Origin: Eurosta solidaginis
Lineage: Eukaryota > Arthropoda > Insecta > Diptera > Tephritidae
Direction: 5' to 3'
Assembly (NCBI RefSeq): GCF_040869045.1
Contig: NW_027136909.1
Span: 248,001-312,000 of the forward strand
DNA: 64,000 nucleotides
Shown: piece after piece, positions 1 through 11,490 of the stretch
Layout: each line of letters starts with the position of its first letter
How positions within the stretch are numbered: the first letter of the stretch is position 1
Position numbers and translations under genes: made by a program
Notes under the pieces: generated by a model
Seen by the model: only the letters and a program-made list of their open reading frames with translations
The model's database searches: none
What the model was told of the DNA's origin: nothing

Positions 1-2125
1 ACGTCAAAGTGGGTGGGGTTAACCGACTAAAAGGGATAAGTGTCCATATCTATTGAACCAAGCGAGATAGAATCGATTTTATTTTGCAGATGGTAGGTTT
101 TTATGTGTATATTAATCCACAAGCTGATCCAAGGTTCTATCGCTAACGGTTCAATTTCTACGTCATACTGGGTGGGGTTAACCGACTAAAAGGGATAAGT
201 GTCCATATCTATTGAACGAAGCAAGATAGAATCGATTTTATTTTTGCAGATGATAGGTTTTTATGTGTATATTAATCCGCAAGCTGATACAAGGTTCTAT
301 CTTTAACGGTTCAATTTCTACGTCAAAGTGGGTGGGGTTAACCGGCTAAAAGGGATAAGTGTCCATATCTATTGAACCAAGCAAGATAGGATCGATTTTG
401 TTTTTGCAGATGATAGGTTTTTATGTGTATATTAATCCACAAGCTGATACAAGGTTCTATCGTTAACGGTTCAATGTCTACGTCAAGGTGGGTGGGGTTA
501 ACCGACTAAAAGGGTTAAGTGTCCATATCTATTGAACCAAGCAAGATAGGATCGATTTTGTTTTTGCAGATGATAGGTTTTTATGTGTATATTAACCCAC
601 AAGCTTATACAAGGTTCTATCCTTAACGGTTCAATTTCTACGTCAAAGTGGATGGGGTTAACCGACTAAGAGGGATAAGTGTCCATATCTATTGTGGGTG
701 TGGTTAACCGACTAAAAGGGATAAGTGTCCATATCTATTGAACCAAGCAAAATGGAATCGATCTTGTTTTTGCAGATGATAGGTTTTTATGTGAGTATTA
801 ATCCACAAGCTGATCCAAGGTTCTATCGTTAACGGTTCAATTTCTACGTCAAAGTGGGTGGGGTTAACCGACTAAAAGGGATAAGTATCCATATCTATTG
901 AACCAAGCGAGATAGAATCGATCTTGTTTTTGCAGATGATAGGTCTTTATTTGTATATTAATCCACAAGCTGATCCAAGGCTCTATCTTAAATGGTTCAA
1001 TTTCTACGTCATAGTGGGTGGGGTTAACCGACTAAAAAGGATAAGTATACATATCTATTGAACCAAGCAAGATAGAATCGATTTTATTTTTGCAGATGGT
1101 AGGTTTTTATGTGTATATTAATCCACAAGCTGATCCAAGGCTCTATCTTAAATGGTTCAATTTCTACGTCATAGTGGGTGGGGTTAACCGACTAAAAAGG
1201 ATAAGTATACATATCTATTGAACCAAGCAAGATAGAATCGATTTTGTTTTTGCAGATGATAGGTTTTTATGTGTATATTAACCCACAAGCTTATACAAGG
1301 TTCTATCGTTAACGGTTCAATGTCTACGTCAAGGTGGGTGGGGTTAACCGACTAAAAGGGATAAGTGTCCATATCTATTGAACCAAGCAAGATAGGATCG
1401 ATTTTGTTTTTGCAGATGATAGGTTTTTATGTGTATATTAATCCACAAGCTGATACAAGGTTCTATCTTTAACGGTTCAATTTCTACGTCAAAGTGGGTG
1501 GGGTTAACCGACTAAAAGGGATAAGTGTCCATATCTATTGAACCAAGCAAGATAGAATCGATTTTATTTTTGCAGATGATAGGTTTTTATGTGTATATTA
1601 ATCCACAAGCTGATACAAGGTTCTATCTTTAACGGTTCAATTTCTACGTCAAAGTGGGTGGGGTTAACCGACTAAAAGGGATAAGTGTCCATATCTATTG
1701 AACCAAGCAAGATAGGATCGATTTTGTTTTTGCAGATGATAGGTTTTTATGTGTATATTAACCCACAAGCTTATACAAGGTTCTATCGTTAACGGTTCAA
1801 TTTCTACGTCAAAGTGGATGGGGTTAACCGACTAAAAGGGATAAGTGTCCATATCTATTGAACCAAGCAAGATGGAATCGATCTTGTTTTTGCAGATGAT
1901 AGGTTTTTATGTGAGTATTAATCCACAAGCTGATCCAAGGTTCTATCGTTAACGGTTCAATTTCTACGTCAAAGTGGGTGGGGTTAACCGACTAAAAGGG
2001 ATAAGTGTCCATATCTATTGAACCAAGCAAGATAGAATCGATTTTATTTTTGCAGATGATAGGTTTTTATGTGAATATTAATCCACAAGCTGATACAAGG
2101 TTCTATCTTTAACGGTTCAATTTCT
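1..2125. repeat. HOR unit A1 (13 monomers + 46 bp)
   Basis: The length is 13 x 160 + 46 - 1. It carries the attgaacga variant near 212, the ggctaaaa variant near 344, the gggttaagtg variant near 512 and the 46-bp unit at 695-740. Private changes against the other copies include gcaaaatgg near 748 and ttatttgta near 949. It lacks the two-monomer segment seen near 4245-4565 in A2. Confidence 0.8.
695..740. repeat. 46-bp partial monomer (first of 42)
   Basis: After ATTG (offset 55) the sequence jumps to TGGGTG (offset 10) and repeats offsets 10-55 before continuing as a normal monomer, giving a 206-bp unit. TG is shared at the breakpoint. The same junction (start of its ATTG) occurs at 691, 3135, 7659, 10424, 11590, 12116, 12481, 12846, 13371, 13737, 16502, 18787, 19633, 20158, 22124, 22810, 23335, 23701, 25986, 26512, 29597, 30123, 32408, 33254, 33779, 36224, 37070, 37915, 38921, 39927, 41082, 41757, 45474, 45678, 46044, 47199, 51716, 54159, 55959, 56634 (TTGAGGG form), 60192 and 60716. 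One breakpoint for all implies a single origin followed by spread inside higher-order units. Confidence 0.93.
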
Positions 2126-2444
2126 ACGTCAAAGTGGGTGGGGTTAACCGACTAAAAGGGATAAGTGTCCATATCTATTGAACCAAGCGAGATAGAATCG
2201 ATTTTATTTTGCAGATGGTAGGTTTTTATGTGTATATTAATCCACAAGCTGATCCAAGGTTCTATCGCTAACGGTTCAATTTCTACGTCATACTGGGTGG
2301 GGTTAACCGACTAAAAGGGATAAGCGTCCATATCTATTGAACCAAGCAAGATAGAATCGAAATTATTTTTGCAGATGGTAGGTTTTTATGTGTATATTAA
2401 TCCACAAGCTGATACAAGGTTCTATCTTTAACGGTTCAATTTCT
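2126..2444. repeat. Two-monomer mini-unit between A1 and A2
   Basis: The marker monomer is followed by only one monomer (aagcgtcc with cgaaattattttt) before the marker recurs at 2445. This is a short crossover product of the larger unit. The same pair opens units A3, A4 and A5. Confidence 0.75.
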
Positions 2445-4889
2445 ACGTCAAAGTGGGTGGGGTTAACCGACTAAAAGGGATAAGTGTCCATATCTATTGA
2501 ACCAAGCGAGATAGAATCGATTTTATTTTGCAGATGGTAGGTTTTTATGTGTATATTAATCCACAAGCTGATCCAAGGTTCTATCGCTAACGGTTCAATT
2601 TCTACGTCATACTGGGTGGGGTTAACCGACTAAAAGGGATAAGTGTCCATATCTATTGAACGAAGCAAGATAGAATCGATTTTATTTTTGCAGATGATAG
2701 GTTTTTATGTGTATATTAATCCACAAGCTGATACAAGGTTCTATCTTTAACGGTTCAATTTCTACGTCAAAGTGGGTGGGGTTAACCGGCTAAAAGGGAT
2801 AAGTGTCCATATCTATTGAACCAAGCAAGATAGGATCGATTTTGTTTTTGCAGATGATAGGTTTTTATGTGTATATTAATCCACAAGCTGATACAAGGTT
2901 CTATCGTTAACGGTTCAATGTCTACGTCAAGGTGGGTGGGGTTAACCGACTAAAAGGGTTAAGTGTCCATATCTATTGAACCAAGCAAGATAGGATCGAT
3001 TTTGTTTTTGCAGATGATAGGTTTTTATGTGTATATTAACCCACAAGCTTATACAAGGTTCTATCGTTAACGGTTCAATTTCTACGTCAAAGTGGATGGG
3101 GTTAACCGACTAAGAGGGATAAGTGTCCATATCTATTGTGGGTGTGGTTAACCGACTAAAAGGGATAAGTGTCCATATCTATTGAACCAAGCAAGATGGA
3201 ATCGATCTTGTTTTTGCAGATGATAGGTTTTTATGTGAGTATTAATCCACAAGCTGATCCAAGGTTCTATCGTTAACGGTTCAATTTCTACGTCAAAGTG
3301 GGTGGGGTTAACCGACTAAAAGGGATAAGTATCCATATCTATTGAACCAAGCGAGATAGAATCGATCTTGTTTTTGCAGATGATAGGTCTTTATGTGTAT
3401 ATTAATCCACAAGCTGATCCAAGGCTCTATCTTAAATGGTTCAATTTCTACGTCATAGTGGGTGGGGTTAACCGACTAAAAAGGATAAGTATACATATCT
3501 ATTGAACCAAGCAAGATAGAATCGATTTTATTTTTGCAGATGGTAGGTTTTTATGTGTATATTAATCCACAAGCTGATCCAAGGCTCTATCTTAAATGGT
3601 TCAATTTCTACGTCATAGTGGGTGGGGTTAACCGACTAAAAAGGATAAGTATACATATCTATTGAACCAAGCAAGATAGAATCGATTTTGTTTTTGCAGA
3701 TGATAGGTTTTTATGTGTATATTAACCCACAAGCTTATACAAGGTTCTATCGTTAACGGTTCAATGTCTACGTCAAGGTGGGTGGGGTTAACCGACTAAA
3801 AGGGATAAGTGTCCATATCTATTGAACCAAGCAAGATAGGATCGATTTTGTTTTTGCAGATGATAGGTTTTTATGTGTATATTAATCCACAAGCTGATAC
3901 AAGGTTCTATCTTTAACGGTTCAATTTCTACGTCAAAGTGGGTGGGGTTAACCGACTAAAAGGGATAAGTGTCCATATCTATTGAACCAAGCAAGATAGA
4001 ATCGATTTTATTTTTGCAGATGATAGGTTTTTATGTGTATATTAATCCACAAGCTGATACAAGGTTCTATCTTTAACGGTTCAATTTCTACGTCAAAGTG
4101 GGTGGGGTTAACCGACTAAAAGGGATAAGTGTCCATATCTATTGAACCAAGCAAGATAGGATCGATTTTGTTTTTGCAGATGATAGGTTTTTATGTGTAT
4201 ATTAACCCACAAGCTTATACAAGGTTCTATCGTTAACAGTTCAATGTCTACGTCAAGGTGGGTGGGGTTAACCGACTAAAAGGGATAAGTGTCCATATCT
4301 ATTGAACCAAGCAAGATAGGATCGATTTTGTTTTTGCAGATGATAGGTTTTTATGTGTATATTAATCCACAAGCTGATACAAGGTTCTATCGTTAACGGT
4401 TCAATGTCTACGTCAAGGTGGGTGGGGTTAACCGACTAAAAGGGATAAGTGTCCATATCTATTGAACCAAGCAAGATAGGATCGATTTTGTTTCTGCAGA
4501 TGATAGGTTTTTATGTGTATATTAACCCACAAGCTTATACAAGGTTCTATCGTTAACGGTTCAATTTCTACGTCAAAGTGGATGGGGTTAACCGACTAAA
4601 AGGGATAAGTGTCCATATCTATTGAACCAAGCAAGATGGAATCGATCTTGTTTTTGCAGATGATAGGTTTTTATGTGAGTATTAATCCACAAGCTGATCC
4701 AAGGTTCTATCGTTAACGGTTCAATTTCTACGTCAAAGTGGGTGGGGTTAACCGACTAAAAGGGATAAGTGTCCATATCTATTGAACCAAGCAAGATAGA
4801 ATCGATTTTATTTTTGCAGATGATAGGTTTTTATGTGAATATTAATCCACAAGCTGATACAAGGTTCTATCTTTAACGGTTCAATTTCT
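2445..4889. repeat. HOR unit A2 (15 monomers + 46 bp)
   Basis: It follows A1 monomer for monomer at a constant offset of 2444 up to about 4240. It then adds two monomers (cagttcaatgtc type, about 4245-4565) before rejoining, so the length is 15 x 160 + 46 - 1. The 46-bp unit is at 3139-3184. Confidence 0.8.
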
Positions 4890-5224
4890 ACGTCAAAGTG
4901 GGTGGGGTTAACCGACTAAAAGGGATAAGTGTCCATATCTATTGAACCAAGCGAGATAGAATCGATTTTATTTTGCAGATGGTAGGTTTTTATGTGTATA
5001 TTAATCCACAAGCTGATCCAAGGTTCTATCGCTAACGGTTCAATTTCTACGTCATACTGGGTGGGGTTAACCGACTAAAAGGGATAAGCGTCCATATCTA
5101 TTGAACCAAGCAAGATAGAATCGAAATTATTTTTGCAGATGGTAGGTTTTTATGTGTATATTAACCCACAAGCCGATACAAGGTTCTATCGTTAACGGTT
5201 CAATTTCTACGTCAAAGTGGGTGG

Positions 5225-5232
5225 GGTTAACC
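5225..5232. other. Conserved palindrome GGTTAACC (HpaI core)
   Basis: This perfect 8-bp palindrome sits at offsets 17-24 of nearly every monomer and is also kept in the 46-bp partial units. Exceptions are mostly the TTACCCG variants after 41.4 kb and a few TTATCCG copies. A second GTTAAC lies at offsets 143-148, centred 35 bp before the next monomer's GGTTAACC. That second site is often changed to gctaac, tttaac or ttaaat. The upstream palindrome is therefore the better preserved of the two, which may mark a protein-binding site. That role is inference. Confidence 0.7.
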
Positions 5233-5259
5233 GACTAAAAGGGATAAGTATCCATATCT

Positions 5260-5364
5260 ATTGAACCAAGCAAGATAGAATCGATTTTATTTTTGCAGAT
5301 GGTAGGTTTTTATGTGAATATTAACCCACAAGCCGATACAAGGTTCTATCGTTAACGGTTCAAT
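5260..5364. repeat. Interrupted inverted repeat inside the monomer (dyad)
   Basis: The left arm at 5260-5280 reads ATTGAACC, then aagcaa, then GATAGAA. The right arm at 5344-5364 reads TTCTATC, then gttaac, then GGTTCAAT. The outer 8 bp and inner 7 bp of each arm are perfect reverse complements. Only the 6-bp inner spacer differs (16 of 21 positions pair). The loop is 63 bp. The outer pair survives in most of the roughly 390 monomers. It could in principle extrude as a hairpin or bind a dimeric protein twice, but neither is shown. Some monomers have GATAGGA, GATGGAA or GACAGAA and so lose one pair. Confidence 0.85.
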
Positions 5365-6648
5365 TTCTACGTCAAAGTGGGTGGGGTTAACCGACTAAAA
5401 GGGATAAGTGTCCATATCTATTGAACCAAGCAAGATAGAATCGATTTTATTTTTGCAGATGATAGGTTTTTATGTGTATATTAATCCACAAGCTGATACA
5501 AGGTTCTATCTTTAACGGTTCAATTTCTACGTCAAAGTGGGTGGGGTTAACCGGCTAAAAGGGATAAGTGTCCATATCTATTGAACCAAGCAAGATAGGA
5601 TCGATTTTGTTTTTGCAGATGATAGGTTTTTATGTGTATATTAACCCACAAGCTTATACAAGGTTCTATCGTTAACGGTTCAATTTCTACGTCAAAGTGG
5701 ATGGGGTTAACCGACTAAAAGGGATAAGTGTCCATATCTATTGAACCAAGCAAGATGGAATCGATCTTGTTTTTGCAGATGATAGGTTTTTATGTGAGTA
5801 TTAATCCACAAGCTGATCCAAGGTTCTATCGTTAACGGTTCAATTTCTACGTCAAAGTGGGTGGGGTTAACCGACTAAAAGGGATAAGTGTCCATATCTA
5901 TTGAACCAAGCAAGATAGAATCGATTTTATTTTTGCAGATGATAGGTTTTTATGTGAATATTAATCCACAAGCTGATACAAGGTTCTATCGTTAACGGTT
6001 CAATTTCTACGTCAAAGTGGGTGGGGTTAACCGACTAAAAGGGATAAGTGTCAATATCTATTGAACCAAGCAAGATAGAATCGATTTTATTTTTGCAGAT
6101 GATAGGTTTTTATGTGTATATTAATCCACAAGCTGATACAAGGTTCTATCGTTAACGGTTCAATGTCTACGTCAAGGTGGGTGGGGTTAACCGACTAAAA
6201 GGGATAAGTGTCCATATCTATTGAACCAAGCAAGATAGGATCGATTTTGTTTTTGCAGATGATAGGTTTTTATGTGTATATTAACTCACAAGCTTATACA
6301 AGGTTCTATCGTTAACGGTTCAATTTCTACGTCAAAGTGGATGGGGTTAACCGACTAAAAGGGATAAGTGTCCATATCTATTGAACCAAGCAAGATGGAA
6401 TCGATCTTGTTTTTGCAGATGATAGGTTTTTATGTGAGTATTAATCCACAAGCTGATCCAAGGTTCTATCGTTAACGGTTCAATTTCTACGTCAAAGTGG
6501 GTGGGGTTAACCGACTAAAAGGGATAAGTGTCCATATCTATTGAACCAAGCAAGATAGAATCGATTTTATTTTTGCAGATGATAGGTTTTTATGTGAATA
6601 TTAATCCACAAGCTGATACAAGGTTCTATCTTTAACGGTTCAATTTCT

Positions 6649-9413
6649 ACGTCAAAGTGGGTGGGGTTAACCGACTAAAAGGGATAAGTGTCCATATCTA
6701 TTGAACCAAGCGAGATAGAATCGATTTTATTTTGCAGATGGTAGGTTTTTATGTGTATATTAATCCACAAGCTGATCCAAGGTTCTATCGCTAACGGTTC
6801 AATTTCTACGTCATACTGGGTGGGGTTAACCGACTAAAAGGGATAAGCGTCCATATCTATTGAACCAAGCAAGATAGAATCGAAATTATTTTTGCAGATG
6901 GTAGGTTTTTATGTGTATATTAACCCACAAGCCGATACAAGGTTCTATCGTTAACGGTTCAATTTCTACGTCAAAGTGGGTGGGGTTAACCGACTAAAAG
7001 GGATAAGTATCCATATCTATTGAACCAAGCAAGATAGAATCGATTTTATTTTTGCAGATGGTAGGTTTTTATGTGAATATTAACCCACAAGCTGATACAA
7101 GGTTCTATCGTTAACGGTTCAATTTCTACGTCAAAGTGGGTGGGGTTAACCGACTAAAAGGGATAAGTGTCCATATCTATTGAACCAAGCAAGATAGAAT
7201 CGATTTTATTTTTGCAGATGATAGGTTTTTATGTGTATATTAATCCACAAGCTGATACAAGGTTCTATCTTTAACGGTTCAATTTCTACGTCAAAGTGGG
7301 TGGGGTTAACCGGCTAAAAGGGATAAGTGTCCATATCTATTGAACCAAGCAAGATAGGATCGATTTTGTTTTTGCAGATGATAGGTTTTTATATGTATAT
7401 TAATCCACAAGCTGATACAAGGTTCTATCGTTAACGGTTCAATGTCTACGTCAAGGTGGGTGGGGTTAACCGACTAAAAGGGTTAAGTGTCCATATCTAT
7501 TGAACCAAGCAAGATAGGATCGATTTTGTTTTTGCAGATGATAGGTTTTTATGTGTATATTAACCCACAAGCTTATACAAGGTTCTATCGTTAACGGTTC
7601 AATTTCTACGTCAAAGTGGATGGGGTTAACCGACTAAGAGGGATAAGTGTCCATATCTATTGTGGGTGTGGTTAACCGACTAAAAGGGATAAGTGTCCAT
7701 ATCTATTGAACCAAGCAAGATGGAATCGATCTTGTTTTTGCAGATGATAGGTTTTTATGTGAGTATTAATCCACAAGCTGATCCAAGGTTCTATCGTTAA
7801 CGGTTCAATTTCTACGTCAAAGTGGGTGGGGTTAACCGACTAAAAGGGATAAGTATCCATATCTATTGAACCAAGCGAGATAGAATCGATCTTGTTTTTG
7901 CAGATGATAGGTCTTTATGTGTATATTAATCCACAAGCTGATCCAAGGCTCTATCTTAAATGGTTCAATTTCTACGTCATAGTGGGTGGGGTTAACCGAC
8001 TAAAAAGGATAAGTATACATATCTATTGAACCAAGCAAGATAGAATCGATTTTATTTTTGCAGATGGTAGGTTTTTATGTGTATATTAATCCACAAGCTG
8101 ATCCAAGGCTCTATCTTAAATGGTTCAATTTCTACGTCATAGTGGGTGGGGTTAACCGACTAAAAAGGATAAGTATACATATCTATTGAACCAAGCAAGA
8201 TAGAATCGATTTTGTTTTTGCAGATGATAGGTTTTTATGTGTATATTAACCCACAAGCTTATACAAGGTTCTATCGTTAACGGTTCAATGTCTACGTCAA
8301 GGTGGGTGGGGTTAACCGACTAAAAGGGATAAGTGTCCATATCTATTGAACCAAGCAAGATAGGATCGATTTTGTTTTTGCAGATGATAGGTTTTTATGT
8401 GTATATTAATCCACAAGCTGATACAAGGTTCTATCTTTAACGGTTCAATTTCTACGTCAAAGTGGGTGGGGTTAACCGACTAAAAGGGATAAGTGTCCAT
8501 ATCTATTGAACCAAGCAAGATAGAATCGATTTTATTTTTGCAGATGATAGGTTTTTATGTGTATATTAATCCACAAGCTGATACAAGGTTCTATCTTTAA
8601 CGGTTCAATTTCTACGTCAAAGTGGGTGGGGTTAACCGACTAAAAGGGATAAGTGTCCATATCTATTGAACCAAGCAAGATAGGATCGATTTTGTTTTTG
8701 CAGATGATAGGTTTTTATGTGTATATTAACCCACAAGCTTATACAAGGTTCTATCGTTAACAGTTCAATGTCTACGTCAAGGTGGGTGGGGTTAACCGAC
8801 TAAAAGGGATAAGTGTCCATATCTATTGAACCAAGCAAGATAGGATCGATTTTGTTTTTGCAGATGATAGGTTTTTATGTGTATATTAATCCACAAGCTG
8901 ATACAAGGTTCTATCGTTAACGGTTCAATGTCTACGTCAAGGTGGGTGGGGTTAACCGACTAAAAGGGATAAGTGTCCATATCTATTGAACCAAGCAAGA
9001 TAGGATCGATTTTGTTTTTGCAGATGATAGGTTTTTATGTGTATATTAACCCACAAGCTTATACAAGGTTCTATCGTTAACGGTTCAATTTCTACGTCAA
9101 AGTGGATGGGGTTAACCGACTAAAAGGGATAAGTGTCCATATCTATTGAACCAAGCAAGATGGAATCGATCTTGTTTTTGCAGATGATAGGTTTTTATGT
9201 GAGTATTAATCCACAAGCTGATCCAAGGTTCTATCGTTAACGGTTCAATTTCTACGTCAAAGTGGGTGGGGTTAACCGACTAAAAGGGATAAGTGTCCAT
9301 ATCTATTGAACCAAGCAAGATAGAATCGATTTTATTTTTGCAGATGATAGGTTTTTATGTGAATATTAATCCACAAGCTGATACAAGGTTCTATCTTTAA
9401 CGGTTCAATTTCT
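6649..9413. repeat. HOR unit A4 (17 monomers + 46 bp)
   Basis: This is the longest A unit, 17 x 160 + 46 - 1 = 2765 bp. It combines the monomers that open A3 with the body of A2. The same order restarts at 9414 with an offset of exactly 2765, confirmed by the 46-bp junctions at 7659 and 10424. Confidence 0.82.
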
Positions 9414-10870
9414 ACGTCAAAGTGGGTGGGGTTAACCGACTAAAAGGGATAAGTGTCCATATCTATTGAACCAAGCGAGATAGAATCGATTTTATTTTGC
9501 AGATGGTAGGTTTTTATGTGTATATTAATCCACAAGCTGATCCAAGGTTCTATCGCTAACGGTTCAATTTCTACGTCATACTGGGTGGGGTTAACCGACT
9601 AAAAGGGATAAGCGTCCATATCTATTGAACCAAGCAAGATAGAATCGAAATTATTTTTGCAGATGGTAGGTTTTTATGTGTATATTAACCCACAAGCCGA
9701 TACAAGGTTCTATCGTTAACGGTTCAATTTCTACGTCAAAGTGGGTGGGGTTAACCGACTAAAAGGGATAAGTATCCATATCTATTGAACCAAGCAAGAT
9801 AGAATCGATTTTATTTTTGCAGATGGTAGGTTTTTATGTGAATATTAACCCACAAGCTGATACAAGGTTCTATCGTTAACGGTTCAATTTCTACGTCAAA
9901 GTGGGTGGGGTTAACCGACTAAAAGGGATAAGTGTCCATATCTATTGAACCAAGCAAGATAGAATCGATTTTATTTTTGCAGATGATAGGTTTTTATGTG
10001 TATATTAATCCACAAGCTGATACAAGGTTCTATCTTTAACGGTTCAATTTCTACGTCAAAGTGGGTGGGGTTAACCGGCTAAAAGGGATAAGTGTCCATA
10101 TCTATTGAACCAAGCAAGATAGGATCGATTTTGTTTTTGCAGATGATAGGTTTTTATGTGTATATTAATCCACAAGCTGATACAAGGTTCTATCGTTAAC
10201 GGTTCAATGTCTACGTCAAGGTGGGTGGGGTTAACCGACTAAAAGGGTTAAGTGTCCATATCTATTGAACCAAGCAAGATAGGATCGATTTTGTTTTTGC
10301 AGATGATAGGTTTTTATGTGTATATTAACCCACAAGCTTATACAAGGTTCTATCGTTAACGGTTCAATTTCTACGTCAAAGTGGATGGGGTTAACCGACT
10401 AAGAGGGATAAGTGTCCATATCTATTGTGGGTGTGGTTAACCGACTAAAAGGGATAAGTGTCCATATCTATTGAACCAAGCAAGATGGAATCGATCTTGT
10501 TTTTGCAGATGATAGGTTTTTATGTGAGTATTAATCCACAAGCTGATCCAAGGTTCTATCGTTAACGGTTCAATTTCTACGTCAAAGTGGGTGGGGTTAA
10601 CCGACTAAAAGGGATAAGTATCCATATCTATTGAACCAAGCGAGATAGAATCGATCTTGTTTTTGCAGATGATAGGTCTTTATGTGTATATTAATCCACA
10701 AGCTGATCCAAGGCTCTATCTTAAATGGTTCAATTTCTACGTCATAGTGGGTGGGGTTAACCGACTAAAAAGGATAAGTATACATATCTATTGAACCAAG
10801 CAAGATAGAATCGATTTTATTTTTGCAGATGGTAGGTTTTTATGTGTATATTAATCCACAAGCTGATCCA
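9414..10870. repeat. HOR unit A5 (partial)
   Basis: It matches A4 at an offset of 2765 until about 10,870. There the ggctctatcttaaatgg monomer expected from A4 is replaced by a gctaacgg monomer typical of the next block. The breakpoint lies inside a monomer, as expected for out-of-register recombination. Confidence 0.75.
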
Positions 10871-11490
10871 AGGTTCTATCGCTAACGGTTCAATTTCTAC
10901 GTCATACTGGGTGGGGTTAACCGACTAAAAGGGATAAGCGTCCATATCTATTGAACCAAGCAAGATAGAATCGATTTTATTTTTGCAGATGGTAGGTTTT
11001 TATGTGTATATTAACCCACAAGCTGATACAAGATTCTATCGTTAACGGTTCAATTTCTACGTCAAAGTGGGTGGGGTTAACCGACTAAAAGGGATAAGTA
11101 TCCATATCTATTGAACCAAGCAAGATAGAATCGATTTTATTTTTGCGGATGGTAGGTTTTTATGTGTATATTAATCCACAAGCTGATCCAAGGCTCTATC
11201 GCTAGCGGTTCAATTTCTACGTCAAAGTGGGTGGGGTTAACCGACTAAAAGGGATAAGTATCCATATCTATTGAACCAAGCAAGATAGAATCGATTTTGT
11301 TTTTGCAGATGATAGGTTTTTATGTGTATATTAATCCACAAGCTGATCCAAGGCTCTATCGTTAATGGTTCAATTTCTACATCATAGTGGGTGGGGTTAA
11401 CCGACTAAAAGGGATAAGTGTCCATATCTATTGAACCAAGCAAGATAGAATCGATTTTATTTTTGCAGATGGTAGGTTTTTATGTGTATA
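10871..11490. repeat. Transition monomers between blocks A and B
   Basis: About four ordinary 160-bp monomers (CGTCC, TATCC and TGTCC forms, one with gctagcgg) have no matching run in block A and only scattered matches in block B. No other feature was seen here. Confidence 0.6.

Larger units (their letters stand above)
5209..5368. repeat. Exemplar satellite monomer with all landmark motifs
   Basis: This 160-bp monomer carries each landmark intact and serves as the reference for the offsets used here. It has the palindrome GGTTAACC at 5225-5232, then GACTAAAAGGG and the TATCC form of the variable tetrad near 5249-5253. CATATCTATTGAACC ends at 5267, GATAGAA lies at 5274-5280 and the ClaI-type ATCGAT at 5280-5285. 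T-rich tracts follow, then TTCTATC at 5344-5350, GTTAAC at 5351-5356 and GGTTCAAT at 5357-5364. Across the array, offsets 17-40 and 45-59 barely change. Offsets 6-16, 41-45, 78-100 and 126-148 carry most of the subtype-defining changes. Confidence 0.95.
4890..6648. repeat. HOR unit A3 (11 monomers, no 46-bp unit)
   Basis: The length is 11 x 160 - 1. The segment that would carry the 46-bp partial unit and the TATAC monomers is missing. The gtggatgggg / gatggaatcgatcttg pair occurs directly joined, twice (about 5690 and 6340). This is the simplest of the A units and is probably a deletion derivative. Confidence 0.75.
1..10870. repeat. Block A: higher-order repeat array, units 11-17 monomers
   Basis: A 159-bp marker monomer (aagcgag with attttgcag, one T short) starts at 1, 2126, 2445, 4890, 6649 and 9414 and opens each unit. 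Unit sizes are 2125, 319, 2445, 1759, 2765 and a partial of about 1456 bp. These equal 13, 2, 15, 11, 17 and about 9 monomers, plus 46 bp wherever the partial unit is present. Monomer order inside the units is the same apart from added or missing groups of monomers. Aligned copies look nearly identical by eye. The pattern breaks at about 10,870. Confidence 0.85.

Noticed and set aside
5217..5243. G-quadruplex or telomere-like motif in the G-rich start of the monomer
   Set aside because: Only three runs of three or more G occur close together per monomer (GGG, GGGG, then GGG), and the TTAACC next to them is part of a palindrome, not a repeated telomere hexamer.
5301..5330. TATA-like promoter in the tatgtgtatatta stretch
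   Set aside because: AT-rich sequence in a 63% A+T repeat gives such matches by chance. No initiator, downstream gene or conserved spacing supports a promoter.
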